A stretch of DNA of 64,000 nt from Symsagittifera roscoffensis (Eukaryota > Xenacoelomorpha > Acoela > Convolutidae): positions 74,676,390-74,740,389 of the forward strand of contig NC_087064.1 of NCBI RefSeq assembly GCF_963678635.1. Reading direction: 5' to 3'. The notes under the pieces were generated by a model. That model did not search any database, was not told the origin of the DNA, and worked only from the letters and a program-made list of their open reading frames with translations. A program made the position numbers and the translations under genes. How positions within the stretch are numbered: position 1 is the stretch's first letter; every line of letters begins with the position of its first letter. Shown here in pieces: positions 33,801 through 44,689 of the stretch.

Positions 33801-36800
33801 TCAACATCAGAACTACAAAGTCAAAAAAAATACATGGACCTGAAGCTCTTGGTATTTCAGGAAAGCATTTACTGGACACTTTTGAAAGAAAAATAAACTC
33901 AAATTGAGAAAAATGGATCAACGGGTAATATTTTGTTCCGCTAGGAAATCTCAAAACTAAAATCCTTTTAAGAAAGTTGAAGTCGATCATGTTTTTCTTG
34001 ACTTTTACACATTTCGTTTAAGAAAGGAAAAGAACTGAATTTGAAAAGAAATCAAAAGCCAGACCGCGAAAAATCAAATATGAGTTTCATCAAACTTTAA
34101 GCCTTTTCCTGAAAAATAATATCATGGCCTACATAAAAGTCTTCACTGCGTTCATCGACTCTTAAAAAATATAATCCTATGTTCAAAATTAGAAGTCATT
34201 CAGAGAAACAAAAAAATTAAATCCACTTTGAAAACTAGAAACCGTTCAATTGGAGAGAGCAATTTATCTAAGTTGAAGCAGATGAATTCAAATAAAACTC
34301 AAAAAGTGCATATACACCTAAGTGAATTCATAAATCATGAATGCATTATTAGGTATGAATACCCTTTACACTTTTGCAGTTCGATTTCCCTCATTTTACC
34401 AAAGGAAATGAAGTGAACTTTAAAAGCCAAATGAAAAGTCAAACCGCGAAAAAATAAAATTGAGCGTGTACAAATTTGAAGACATTGGCTGAAAAAACCA
34501 AAAACAAATCTCCAAGACCTATCTAAGAGTACTCACTACGTTCATTACTCTTAATAAGACCTGACCAATTTCAGAAATTGGATACTTTTCTATTAAGCTG
34601 AGAAACCTTAGGCCATGATCTATTAAGACTCAAGCTACCCTTATGCACGCCATTTGGTATTGGAGAGCGTGATTAACGTTCAATTTGCAAAACAATTTAG
34701 AATGTGACCTTTGAAACAAATTAAAATCAAACCGTCAAATTATTTTAGTTAGCGTGAACAAATCTCAAGGTTTTTCAAGGTAAAAACCAAGACCAAACCA
34801 AGAGAAAAATGCAAATAACTTAACCCTTATTTCGGCTCTTTTTCCTCACCCTCCCCCAAACTCGAAAGTAAATTTTTGTTCACACTGTCCGATTGTTACA
34901 AAAAGTGGCACGTGTTCTAATTAACCCATTACAAACATATTTGGCCTTCATACTTAACCATATGAAACACCTCGTTACACCGTAAAACTGCCGCTTATGT
35001 GCGGTGCCGGGAATAGGAAAAGGACCCTAATAGGAAGAATAGCATCGAATTTTTGACCAATCAGATTGCAGAAAGCTCGATAGAACGCTCCAGTTTAAAT
35101 TTACTGTTTTTATTTAGAGGGAAAGAGATTCTTTAGAGGATACCATAGGGATAGGGAGATATTGTTAAGTAGATTAAAATATTGCCATGAAAAAAAAACC
35201 GACCTCACAGACGACACATACGCACTGCCGCTGCAGTTTGTGTAGCTTTTTGTGTTTGTTGAGAAGCCACCTCTGGTTGAATCGACTGCCACATTCGTCG
35301 CATCTGAAATTCTTCCGCTTGACGAAACTCACTCCTGTTCTGTGGTTCTTCCAGTAAGCAGATGGGTGCAGATGCTCTACAAGTATGTGGTGTTCTACGT
35401 CTTGCAACTCTTTGAATCTTCGGTCACATCTCTGACACAGATGTGCAAGCCCACCCTCATGGTCACTTATTCTGCAAAAACAGAACAGGGACCAAATTAA
35501 GACAAGCAGACGAAGAAACCCCATACGAGCCTCTGCGAAGAACAACAACCGAAATCTGACGAGAAGTCGAATATAAAGATAAACAACAACTTATCACATA
35601 CTTTACGGAGCTAAAGTATTTTCAGTTGCGAATTCAAACACCAACATCGTTTCTAATCCTGCGATTATTATGCAAACATTTCTAAATAGAACAAGGATAA
35701 CCGATTACTGTGCATATAACATTGAAGGTTCCGACCATAGTCTTAAAAAAAACCATTTTTTTTTCAAAGTAGGGTCGTTTTTTCTGTTATAAAAAGATCT
35801 GAACGAAAAAAAATAGAAACTGGGCATAACCGACAGTCATAGTCAAACAGGCCAATTGGAAAACAGTTTTCAACTTTTGGCAGAACTTTTTGGAATTTTT
35901 GAACATTTTTATTCCCAAAATGGAGCTAAAAAACTCCAAAAACTTGCTCGAGTAAAACTAAGTTTTAAGGGCTTAATTAAGCTATTGTAAGCATGCACGT
36001 TGACCTTAATAGCTCATAATTAGACCAAAAATCAAAATTTCAAAGCGGTTTTTCTCGAAAATGAAAAATAAATTTTGCCTGATTTTGCGCGGATAACAAA
36101 AAGAAAAAAAGTTAAAACACCCGAATACAAAGTTCGGAATTTTTTAAATGGTCGGAACAAGTATTGTATTTTCGATTTTTCGGACCTAAGATACAAATCG
36201 CCAAAAGAAAACTCCATTAAGAAGACGATTAAATTGCATTTTTTTCAATTAGAGTTGAATTTTGACAAAACAAAGTTTTAGCAAAAAGATTATAGTGCAA
36301 AATACTTTGGAATGACGAGCCCAAACTTTTACACCAAAACCGATCAATTTCAGCTGTTTTAATCAATGAAAAGTTACGCCAGAACTACCGGAGCAATTGC
36401 TGATACAACTAAACCAACGTGAGTCTCTTATGTAGCCCAACGGCGAAAAATTTGAGCGAAACGTTCTAGAATTATTTCAAACAAAAACTGGTTTTTCATG
36501 TTGTAAAAATGACATTTTTGACTATCAAACGAAAATTCTTTTTTCTACTAAATTGGAATATTATACCGCGGTTACACTTAATTGGGCTTCATGAAAGACT
36601 CACTTTGGTATAGTTTTATCAGCAATTTATCCTGTAGTTCTCGCGTAATTCTTCCTTGTGCCGTATTTTGTCCGTGGTGCGATGAAAGTATCTGAACAAA
36701 AGCAAAGAACTTGTTCGGCAACAATTTTATTCGAAAAAATATAGAAAAACCATAAAAACCAACATTTTCATTTCGCGAAAAAGCGCTAAAGAAAATAACT

Positions 36801-37469
36801 AATTTTGCTGGAGTTTGAGAACAAAGTTTGAAACAAAGCTTCTTATCCTCTTATAATACTCCTAGTTCATTCGCTCCAAAATAGACTGAAATTAGAAGAT
36901 TTCAAACCGGATTTTCCCAATCATGACAAAAACTTTTTGGAATTTTTTTCAATTCGTTCGAATCACAATTGAGTGGCTTTAATAAGATATCTCTATCGAA
37001 ACTTCCGATTCTTATTTCAGGTACTTGGTTTTGAGTGGAAAAAATTTTCACCCTGTGCATGAAAACTTAATTTTGCTAAAGAAAGCGTAAACTCTCAGCT
37101 CAGCCAACGAAAATCAAGCGATTGTAGAATTGCTGATTACTAACGAATATTCAATTTAGACATACTCAGATATTCTTTCTTAACCTCAATCTTTTCATAT
37201 TTGAAAATTCAGGATACAAGTTCGGGCTCCTACCTATGATCTAGAAGCGTTTGCTCAAAGAAGGACGCAAATTCACATTCATCGCAGTAGAACCGTTTCA
37301 CGCCCAGTGCACAGTTGCGGAAAGCCTCACTTTCCGATTGTTGGTCTGATTGTACATTGACTTCGCCATTAGTTTCTTGAAAACTCGTGTCAAGTTCAGG
37401 AAAACTCGCCTCTACTTCTCCCGAAGCTGAAGACGACTTTTCATGGCTGCCTAAGATACCCGCAGCCAT
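24887..37469 (-). CDS. Multi-exon C2H2 zinc-finger protein
   Basis: A probable nuclear DNA-binding regulator that I cannot match to a named family. Ten exons join in phase: 37,469-37,234; 35,471-35,204; 33,436-33,294; 32,772-32,558; 31,186-31,097; 30,133-29,954; 26,569-26,414; 26,013-25,891; 25,693-25,500; 25,330-24,887; total 2049 nt, 682 residues. Eight fingers have CxxC-x12-HxxxH-type spacing; two of them (exons 1/2 and 2/3) are completed only by splicing, which supports the joins. Two further CxxC segments (exons 3/4 and 10) lack a normal His pair. Exon 4 encodes a strongly acidic stretch (EENDDDFLDHLL) and exon 7 a PPKKPRL basic motif, a possible nuclear localisation signal. A TTTTTCAG acceptor lies 8 nt before the ATG. 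Least certain are the weak donors of exons 2 and 6. Confidence 0.88.
27039..27365 (-). repeat. Dispersed composite repeat, copy 7 (diverged)
   Basis: It retains ATAGCCAACATAATTC and the AAACTGGACCAATAGGTAAG middle but has lost clear ends. A GCGAAGC-type palindrome remnant (27,420) and a tRNA-like module (27,475-27,545) lie to its right. Confidence 0.55.
27475..27545 (-). repeat. tRNA-like module
   Basis: The minus strand has ACAGGTTCAAATCCGATCAC, a B-box-like sequence preceded by CCAGAGTCCAACTATCG. No full cloverleaf is evident. Confidence 0.45.
28692..29148 (-). repeat. Dispersed composite repeat, copy 9
   Basis: Left end AAAGAGTCAATGAACGGAAG, right end TAAGAATCTTCACTGCGTTC then AGTGACTCTT. 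The AACATAGCCAAAAGACAG tag is at 28,673. Confidence 0.75.
31646..31725 (-). repeat. tRNA-like module in zinc-finger intron 4
   Basis: On the minus strand TTGGCGCAGTGATAACCATG resembles an A-box and D-arm, and GGGAGTTTGATTCCAGTC a T-arm with B box, followed by GGGAC. This is one of the better tRNA likenesses in the window, but an acceptor stem does not pair convincingly. Confidence 0.5.
31771..32113 (-). repeat. Dispersed composite repeat, copy 10 (right end lost)
   Basis: Left end AATGAGTCAATGAACGCAAA with the AACATAGCCGACAAACAT tag; body matches through CAAAGTAAATGAACTAAGC and ends near 32,113. Confidence 0.7.
33691..34164 (-). repeat. Dispersed composite repeat, copy 11
   Basis: Left end AAGAGTCAATGAAAGCAAGG, right end ATAAAAGTCTTCACTGCG then TTCATCGACTCTTAA. 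It lies in zinc-finger intron 2. Confidence 0.7.
34190..34555 (-). repeat. Dispersed composite repeat, copy 12 (partial)
   Basis: Only the right part of the family is recognisable, ending ATCTAAGAGTACTCACTACG then TTCATTACTCTTAA. It directly follows copy 11. Confidence 0.55.
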
Positions 37470-37490
37470 TGAATAATCTGAAAAAAAAGT
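37470..37490 (-). other. Splice acceptor 8 nt upstream of the zinc-finger ATG
   Basis: The minus strand reads CTTTTTTTTCAG then ATTATTCA then ATGGCT. The AG is at 37,479-37,478. Third host gene with this layout. Confidence 0.65.
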
Positions 37491-37499
37491 TCTTTTTTA

Positions 37500-37790
37500 A
37501 AACTTTCTAAAATACTGCATGCAATCTGGTTAAAACAAAGCAATTTAGCGGTCGGTTTTGGCCTTAAAAGTTTTACAGACGAATTTATCTCAGTGTGTTA
37601 TATATAGTGCTGTTTCCACATCTGCATAAGAGTTTCCAAGTGCATGTGTTGACTTCATTGTACATTTCGATCTGAGCTCTGATTAAGTCGGGGTAAGCAG
37701 TGATTGTAGTCTTTTTCCTTGCTGAGCGTCAGGTGAGTTTAAGGGCTCGTGGTCCGCAGGGAAAATGACTGCAATAGTGGTGCCACCTCC
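37500..37790. other. Upstream flank of the zinc-finger gene
   Basis: The promoter of the gene might lie here if it is not trans-spliced from a larger transcript. I see no clear TATA box or other element. Confidence 0.3.
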
Positions 37791-37829
37791 TTTCTTTAAA
37801 TAGAGTCTAAAAAAACTGATGTGGAAGCT

Positions 37830-38297
37830 TGTTTCAGACTATTTGAAAAACCTTCATAAATTACATCTAATTCCAAAGAATCAATTTTTTGAGCAAATGC
37901 ATCGATATTAGGGGTTGTAATTTCAAATGACATGAGCTGGAACCTACACATTGACAAAGAAAGCTTAAAAGCAAATGAAACTTTTTTTGCGATCAAAAGA
38001 AACATATCGAATTTAAACAGAGTAGCGAAACTGAATTTATTCAAATCCATGATAATCCCCGTGATTCTTTTCGCAAGTCCGTGTTTCGGTTTAAATAAGT
38101 ACGTAAGCTCCGAATTAGAGACGATTCAGCGAAGAGCAGTAACATGGATTTGCGTTAATAGTGTCCCAAACAAAGAAAACTGGAAAGTACTAGGGATTCT
38201 TCCTTTGCCAATGTATGTTCAGCTAGAGAACTTGCTGTTGCTTTCAAAATTGATTTTGGGACGTTATGCGGCATGTAATCTAGACATACCATATTAA
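37830..38297 (+). pseudogene. Non-LTR retrotransposon reverse transcriptase, C-terminal fragment
   Basis: From about 37,900 the plus strand reads ASILGVVISNDMSWNLHI, then SNLNRVAKLNLFKSMIIPVI, LFASPCFGLNKYVSS and LETIQRRAVTW. This is the typical C-terminal (thumb) region of jockey/CR1-like LINE reverse transcriptases. An in-frame TGA precedes it and the catalytic palm is absent, so it is a 5'-truncated dead copy. It lies close to the 5' end of the zinc-finger gene, on the opposite strand. Confidence 0.75.
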
Positions 38298-38299
38298 AC

Positions 38300-40090
38300 A
38301 GAGTTCTCGCGCTCCAATTTGTTTCAGCTGAGACGTCCAAGGAAAGCCAAATGAAAACAGAACTTTATGTACCAAACCTGTCGACTTGCAAATGTGTTAA
38401 AAATCGATTTATAAGAAGGGATTGGCTTGAAACAACGACTCTAAAAATCTTCTGGTCGAAATTCGAGCAAAACAATGAGAGCGACAAGTGCACTTGGAAA
38501 TAAGCGTGCGATTGTACGACGAACAATTGCAGAAATAGAACTGTTATATGAAACGAGAAACTTACGGGGTCCAAAACCCTTGTGTGAACCACAGAATTCA
38601 TATTACAACTACCACTACTAATGACACGGTACCAGGTTTTTTTGAGGTTTCGCGTACCGGAAAATGTTTTTTTTTTATTTCGGATCAAGTTGTGCATTAA
38701 AACCAATTTGAAACTTTGAGATCTCAATTGGGAAGGCAAAAAAAAACAAGAAGGCTTCAGAAAACCTAGCAAGAGCAAGAAAGGTAGTGAGGAGGTGAAT
38801 TCCTGAAAATTGGTGGCCCTCAATCATATACTATCTAATCCAGGAAGAAAGGTGCAAGGTTTAAAAGCTCAAAACGAAGCACGCTAGCAAGATTAACAAT
38901 TTGATCTGAGAGCTAATTGTTGTAATAGACTTACTAAATAGATGTGATATGATAGCTGTTTGTGCCTGTTTGTCGAGCGGCCTTGGAGGGATTTAAGAGA
39001 CAGGTCTGTCAAGTAGGTCTGTCAAAAACCAACAGATACAAGCATGCTTCTAAACTTCAGAAGTTGCGCACTGTTGTGAAGACAGCTTAGTGTAGTAAGC
39101 TTTATTCAATTATATCTGAAACACATCATTCAAAGTTACATTATTACAACATTCACCCGCACTTAAAATTGTAGCACTCAGCAGTTTGTAATTAGCTTTT
39201 CAGGAGCCTACCTGGGACACTGACTTTTTCGAGGAACGACTGTCCTTTCTTCAATCTCAGCTCGAGCGGGGTCGACCAACTCAGTTGTTACACTATCTGC
39301 TCGCTGTCCCACTTCATCATCCTGTCCTGGCGCCGAGTTGATACAAAGCTCTTGCGTCATATGCATACCTTGAGTATCAAATGGACGTGTTTCCGAAAAC
39401 GTTAGAATTCACATTTTAATTACTTTTCTGCTGTCAAATAGGTCTCTGATCTGGGGGAAGGAGTTCCTGGCCTAGGTCGTCTGGTGGAGCGCCGCTGGTC
39501 AATCTGAGCTTGGATGAGGTTGTATTTTTTCAGCGAGATTTATAGATTTTATATTTTTCTTTAATTTAAGTTTGTATTAGTTTTTTCTTCACCAATTAAA
39601 GTCCAATCCTGTTATCAAGAGTTAGTTAAGTCCTCTTGTGTCCATCCAGTGAAATCTCCTTTCTTACCCTTGCGCCGCGCCTTCAGGATGAGGAAAAAGA
39701 ACAAGAGTGAATCAGCAAAATATGCATAAAACCTTCGAGACTTTTAAATTGGATAATATGTGATTGTTGTTCTAAGTGGTATCATATCAATTGTGTGAAT
39801 AAAACTCTTAGCAACTCTAAGAAAATCCAATGAATTCAATATACTATGTGCGTTGAGGTGAAACCTGTCAGTAATATTTCAATTGGTGATGACTTAGTGC
39901 TAGATATTTCTGTAAATAGAACCATTTCTAGTGTTCAAGTAAACAAGTGAGTACTTAAGGACTCGCGCGTTATTTTGGCAGAAATTCGTTTGTATAAAAC
40001 GAATGATATTTTCTACAATGAAAAAAAAATTATTGTTTGTGGTTTTTCTGACGTCTTTCTTGTGTTTTCTTGAACAACCCAAGAGAAGTC
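38300..40090. other. No clear gene
   Basis: Mixed sequence with short open frames on both strands. A minus-strand stretch near 39,370-39,200 (QELCINSAPGQDDEVGQRAD) looks protein-like, but it is short and no family is recognised; it may be more retroelement debris. Confidence 0.35.
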
Positions 40091-42470
40091 TTCGGAGAAA
40101 AAAAACAGCTATGAGCTCTATAAAAAGCAAGAAATTAGAGCCAACATTGTTTCACTGCCTAAATCCCTTCCTCGATGGTCAAGCCCGCCCCAGACAGTTC
40201 TCGAGCAGAGAATAAAGCTAATCAGCAGGAAACTCCAGGAGGGAAATATAAAAGAAAGAATATAGCTGGCCACTTCAGCTGACAAGATTACAAGTTTTTC
40301 GATTCCTAACATCAAAAAATTGTTATCTAAACACCCAAAAACAGCTGATATAAACGCCCCAAACCCAGAAAGCGTCGATAACATTTCTGTACCTGAGTTT
40401 GAGATGTAGAAAGCAATTTCGTCTTTTCCAAATGGTTCGGGAGCTGGTCCGGACAGGATTGTTCTCCAAGTTTTTGAAGAACTTACGTGTAAATCAAACG
40501 GCAATTGGTGGCTCAATTTCTTGAATTCGATTACTTAGCTCCTAAATCTTATAAGTGAAGGTAAAGTACCCAAACAGCTAAGACTTTTCATTTTTGGAGC
40601 AAAACTTATTGCTCTCGTAAAAACAGAAGGATGTTTTTGACCAATTGCCATTGGCAATATGCTCAGGCGCATCGCGTCTAAATGCGCAGGAAGCAAAGCA
40701 CTTGCAGACCGACAAAACTTTTGTGGGAGTTTTCAAGTAGGTACGATACTTAACGAGGAGCTGAAATTGCTGCACACTCCTTTAGAAACTTGATAGAGCG
40801 TGATGACAACCCGAAGTGCTCAGTTTTGTTTAAATAAGGTTTATGTAAGGCATTTAATATGCTTATTAGAGAAACTATGCTGAATCACCTTTTTATCGAA
40901 CCGCCCGAAAATAATCTAATATACTGATTGCACCTCCAGTAAACCGAGTTATCTTTTTTTGGAAATCCCATCATTATGTCGGAGGACGGAACACAGCAAT
41001 GTGATTCCGACACTCCATCGTCTTTTGCTGAAAAAGTACAGACATTAGTGAAAAAGTCTGATTCCATAAAAAACATTTGGTATTTAGATGATGGAAACCA
41101 AGCCGACGACTACAAGATAGTGTTCCGAGACCTCAAAAACACTGAAATTGGAAAAAAAACTATGGCTTAACCCTGAACAATGAAAAGTTTGAGCTAGAAC
41201 AGACCACAAAAATACAATACATTTATCAGTGAATTTCAAAAGTTATTCCAACTTGTAATCTTGGGCTCCCCTATAGGCGAGTTGCTACATACGGGAATTG
41301 CTACAGGAAAGAATTGCTACAGGAGAGAATTGCTACAGGAAAGAATAACTGATATGGAAAAAATTTTGGAGGTTCTTGATAAGCTGGATACACATTATGG
41401 TTTTTACCTCCTAAAAATTGGTTTTCCATGCCAAAACTCCTATATTTTTCCTTTTTTTTGCAAAAAGATTTTTTTTTTAAACTACCATCGGATTTTGTGA
41501 ACTCTTCTATGCAAGGTAACAAATGTAAAACTAATGATAGGCAATTTTTGCAAGCCATTCTCCCGGCAGCCAAAAGTGGCGGCTCGGGTGTAATTTCCGC
41601 TCTTCTACTAGGTTTACCCGCTTTTTTAGCCTCAGCAGTAGGAGGCAAAGCTATGATAAGTGAGATTTTGATTTGAAGCACGAGGAAGGATCATATAAAG
41701 AAGCATTAGACTTTTGGTTTGATTCAGCAAAATGCGAAGTAGCTCCGGAAAACAAAATCCCAAAAAAAACTGTACAAAAGCCGTTTTTGATTAAAAAAAG
41801 TTTATCAAATGATTCCGAAACTAGAAGCTCCTGATGCAATTAGGTTCAATGCTTACCAGCATAAGTTCGGATTGCAATGATTGAATATTATACCTTTAAA
41901 AAATCTAAGATTCAAAGTGTCGAATCAGCCGCTTAGAATTGAAATTGGACTCCGCCTAGATTCAAAAATTTGTGCAAAACGTAGTTGCGTTTGCGGGAAA
42001 GATGTAACCGAAGATGGATGGCATGGCTTTTTTTATTTGAAAAATTCAGGGAGCTTCTCCTGATTCAAAATTGAAAGCGCTTCTTAGCAAAGTTTCTCCT
42101 CCACTCACATTCCTTCTGCTTTAGAGCCACGACACCTCTACAGGACAGATCAGAGGCGAGCGACCAGACGGTTTGACGCTCGTCCCATGGGCTGTTGGTA
42201 GGCAGCTCCTGTGGGTTGTAACGGTATTTGACTCCTTTGCCCTAAGAAGAATAAACCCAGGCTCGGTTTGTAACCCCGGAACGTCCTTGGCCGAGGCGGA
42301 AGATCAAAATTCTGACAAATGTAGAGATTTAATTAATGATGGATATATTTTTCAACCTATAGTTTTGAAGTTCAGGGTGCCGTCGGACCTAGCAAGAAGA
42401 TTACTCATAAGAAACTTTGTAAGAACTTGTGCACGTGTACCGAGGAACCCAGGGCAAGCGTTTTTTTAGC
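40090..42470 (+). pseudogene. Non-LTR-type reverse transcriptase fossil
   Basis: With frame changes and stops, the plus strand carries the parts of one long reverse transcriptase in order: SFPNGSGAGPDRIVLQVFEE (about 40,420-40,490), FGAKLIALVKTEGC and PIAIGNMLRRIASKCAG (40,595-40,690), the palm motif IWYLDDG (41,078-41,100, catalytic YLDD intact), LPAAKSGGSGVISALLLGLP (41,555-41,620), IEIGLRLDSKICAKRSCVCG (41,938-42,000) and LVPWAVGRQLLWVVTVFDSF (42,180-42,240). The C-terminal part resembles a Cys-His segment and an endonuclease-like end found in this reverse transcriptase group in many invertebrates. The degenerate frame shows it is inactive. I cannot name the clade. Confidence 0.75.
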
Positions 42471-42659
42471 AGAAATATCCCTCGAAATACAGGTTCTGAA
42501 CGCTACCTGTGTACTCGGCACTCTCAATGATTAAACTACAGTGAAGAAATTTTTTATTGATAGAGCCAAGGGAAGAAAAACCCAGTTTTATATAAGTATA
42601 TGACAAACCCGTAGCTTCATATCAGGTCAATATTTTTGAGTAACTTTCAAATCCAGTTT

Positions 42660-44410
42660 AATCTGTGCAGCTGTTAGTTTTCTCAATCTAGTTGGCTTTA
42701 TTTCCAACCATTTGACTTTCTTTTCTTCTACCCACGTTTGTTTTACTCTCCCATAACGAGAAAATTCCGAGAATTTCGACTGGATAATGTGATGAAGGGA
42801 CTCCTGACTGCAATCTTGGTTTCTATGATACTTTCGACCTTCTGGTTATTTTGATATAAAGATTGCGAAATTCTCAGGGAGACAGGAAAGACCTTAGAAA
42901 ACTTGTCTAATAGTTGTCCGTTTGAGTCACGTTCGAGGTTAAGAGAAATAGGCCCCTGACTATTGGCCCAAGAGTCAGAGACTCTACCTCTTGTGTTTGG
43001 GTAGCTTGATTGGTCGACCAGTAGCACTCACGTACCCACTCTCGATATTCCCTTTCAGAAACATGACAGCTCTACTCGAGTTGTTTATTATGTTGTCAAA
43101 TTGCGAACAGCAATTTAAATTTAGATTGATTTTTCTCTCCACTTTCCCGCAATTATGAACTCGGTTCCTCCGAATTATTGATTTTTCTTTTCAGTTTTCG
43201 CAATCAACTTGACCATGATATGGTCAATTCGAATTTTTCAAAAAGACCGTTTCACCCAAAAACCAGAAAAACCTACAAGATATGACCAGCTGGAACACTG
43301 ATTGATAGATTGGTCGGGGTTTTGGATGATGTTAGTTGCCACAATGGGTAAGAAAATTGTCAAGTTTCGGACTATTAAATCCGGTCCGTTTTAACAGTCG
43401 TTCACTCAAGTCACATATGGGGCTAAGCGAAATAGGCACTATAACCAAGGACACTATCACTTTTGCTTTTCGGAACAATTTCACGGTTCGCTTATGATAT
43501 GGAACTTAAAAACCATAACGACTTTAAGGTCATTGCCAAAATACCCCATCTGTAGCTATAAGTTAGCACGACCCAATGGCTAGCTGTCTAAATACGTCGT
43601 TTAAAACGCGAACGGCGTTTAAAACAGAGTTGAGACCATAAGTAAGAAGCTCTCAAAGAGACAGGATAGACCTTTGAGAAACTTGTGTGACAGTCGTTCG
43701 CTTGAGACATATTCGAGGTTAAGAGAAATCGGCACTCTAACCATTGGCTCAAAGGTCAAGGACACTACCTCTTGTGTTTTTGCACCTCATTTTGTTGGAG
43801 CCAATTCAGTTCGCTTAACAAATTGGACTTCAAGATCGTGTAAGAGCTTAAAGGCTACTACCAAAATACCTCCCCACTCTAGAATTAAAAACGTCCCCAT
43901 GGCCAGGTCTCTATTTACCTAAATCACGCAAACGCCGGTAAAAACAGAGAAGGAAACTCATCAAAAAACACCATTATTTTTTATTGGTCAGTCTACATTC
44001 CAAAAGAATCAACCTAGATTTCGCCTCACCTCAACACAACTGTATAAAAAGGCGCTCAAATATTTTATTTCAGTACTTTTATTGAGACAACAGCCGTGGA
44101 ACTAGCCCCAGATACAATTAAGTAACTTTATAATAATTCTAGAAATTTACTCCAAGCGTAGCACTCAGGAATCAAGTCTATGTGTTGTCTGTCAGGAAAA
44201 TGACAACTCTACTCATACTTAAATTTATCTGGCAAACTGCAAATTGCAAATGGCAATTTGACTCTTGACTAATTTTTTGTCTAATTTCCCCGAATTGTAC
44301 AATCGGCTGGTCTGATTTTTTGATTTTCTTTTTCAACCGTATAGAGAAACTTGAGCATGTTGGAGCCGATTGGAAATTTCCAAAAACTTCAATTTGATCC
44401 AAAAATTACT
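42660..44410. repeat. Diverged direct repeats
   Basis: Two related blocks, 43,060-43,285 and 44,185-44,420, share AACATGACAGCTCTACTC-type starts and CAATCGGCT/AACTCGGTT-type middles. A second motif, AGGTTAAGAGAAATNGGC, recurs at 42,935 and 43,715 with a weaker form near 43,425, each followed by a CTCTTGTGTTT-like or related end. The units are 0.3-1.1 kb apart. I see no gene. Confidence 0.6.
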
Positions 44411-44689
44411 AAAACTTTTTTGTATGACCGACTGGCACATACTCTCCGGACGCAGTGTCGATGTCCTCATTATTTGTCGTCATTGTGTCAGTGAGCCTCC
44501 AGAACCAATTAATTGAGGTACAGTGCCAGTGCTCCGCAAAAACCACAGCGTGGTAAAATTGTCATGATAAGGCTAAACAGCAATTCGAATTCGGCATCCA
44601 CATCCTCATTGATATTGATCTAACTTCAGAAACGCTTTAGAATTATTTGTTGAATCAGCCCATTGGTTCTCTCTCCTAGATTCTCATTA

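Noticed and set aside
37932-38297. Host gene on the plus strand beside the zinc-finger gene
   Set aside because: The residues match the C-terminal region of LINE reverse transcriptases, so it is a truncated retroelement.
38365-38823. Minus-strand 152-codon frame
   Set aside because: It is rich in Leu/Phe/Ser without a domain and lies opposite likely retroelement debris.
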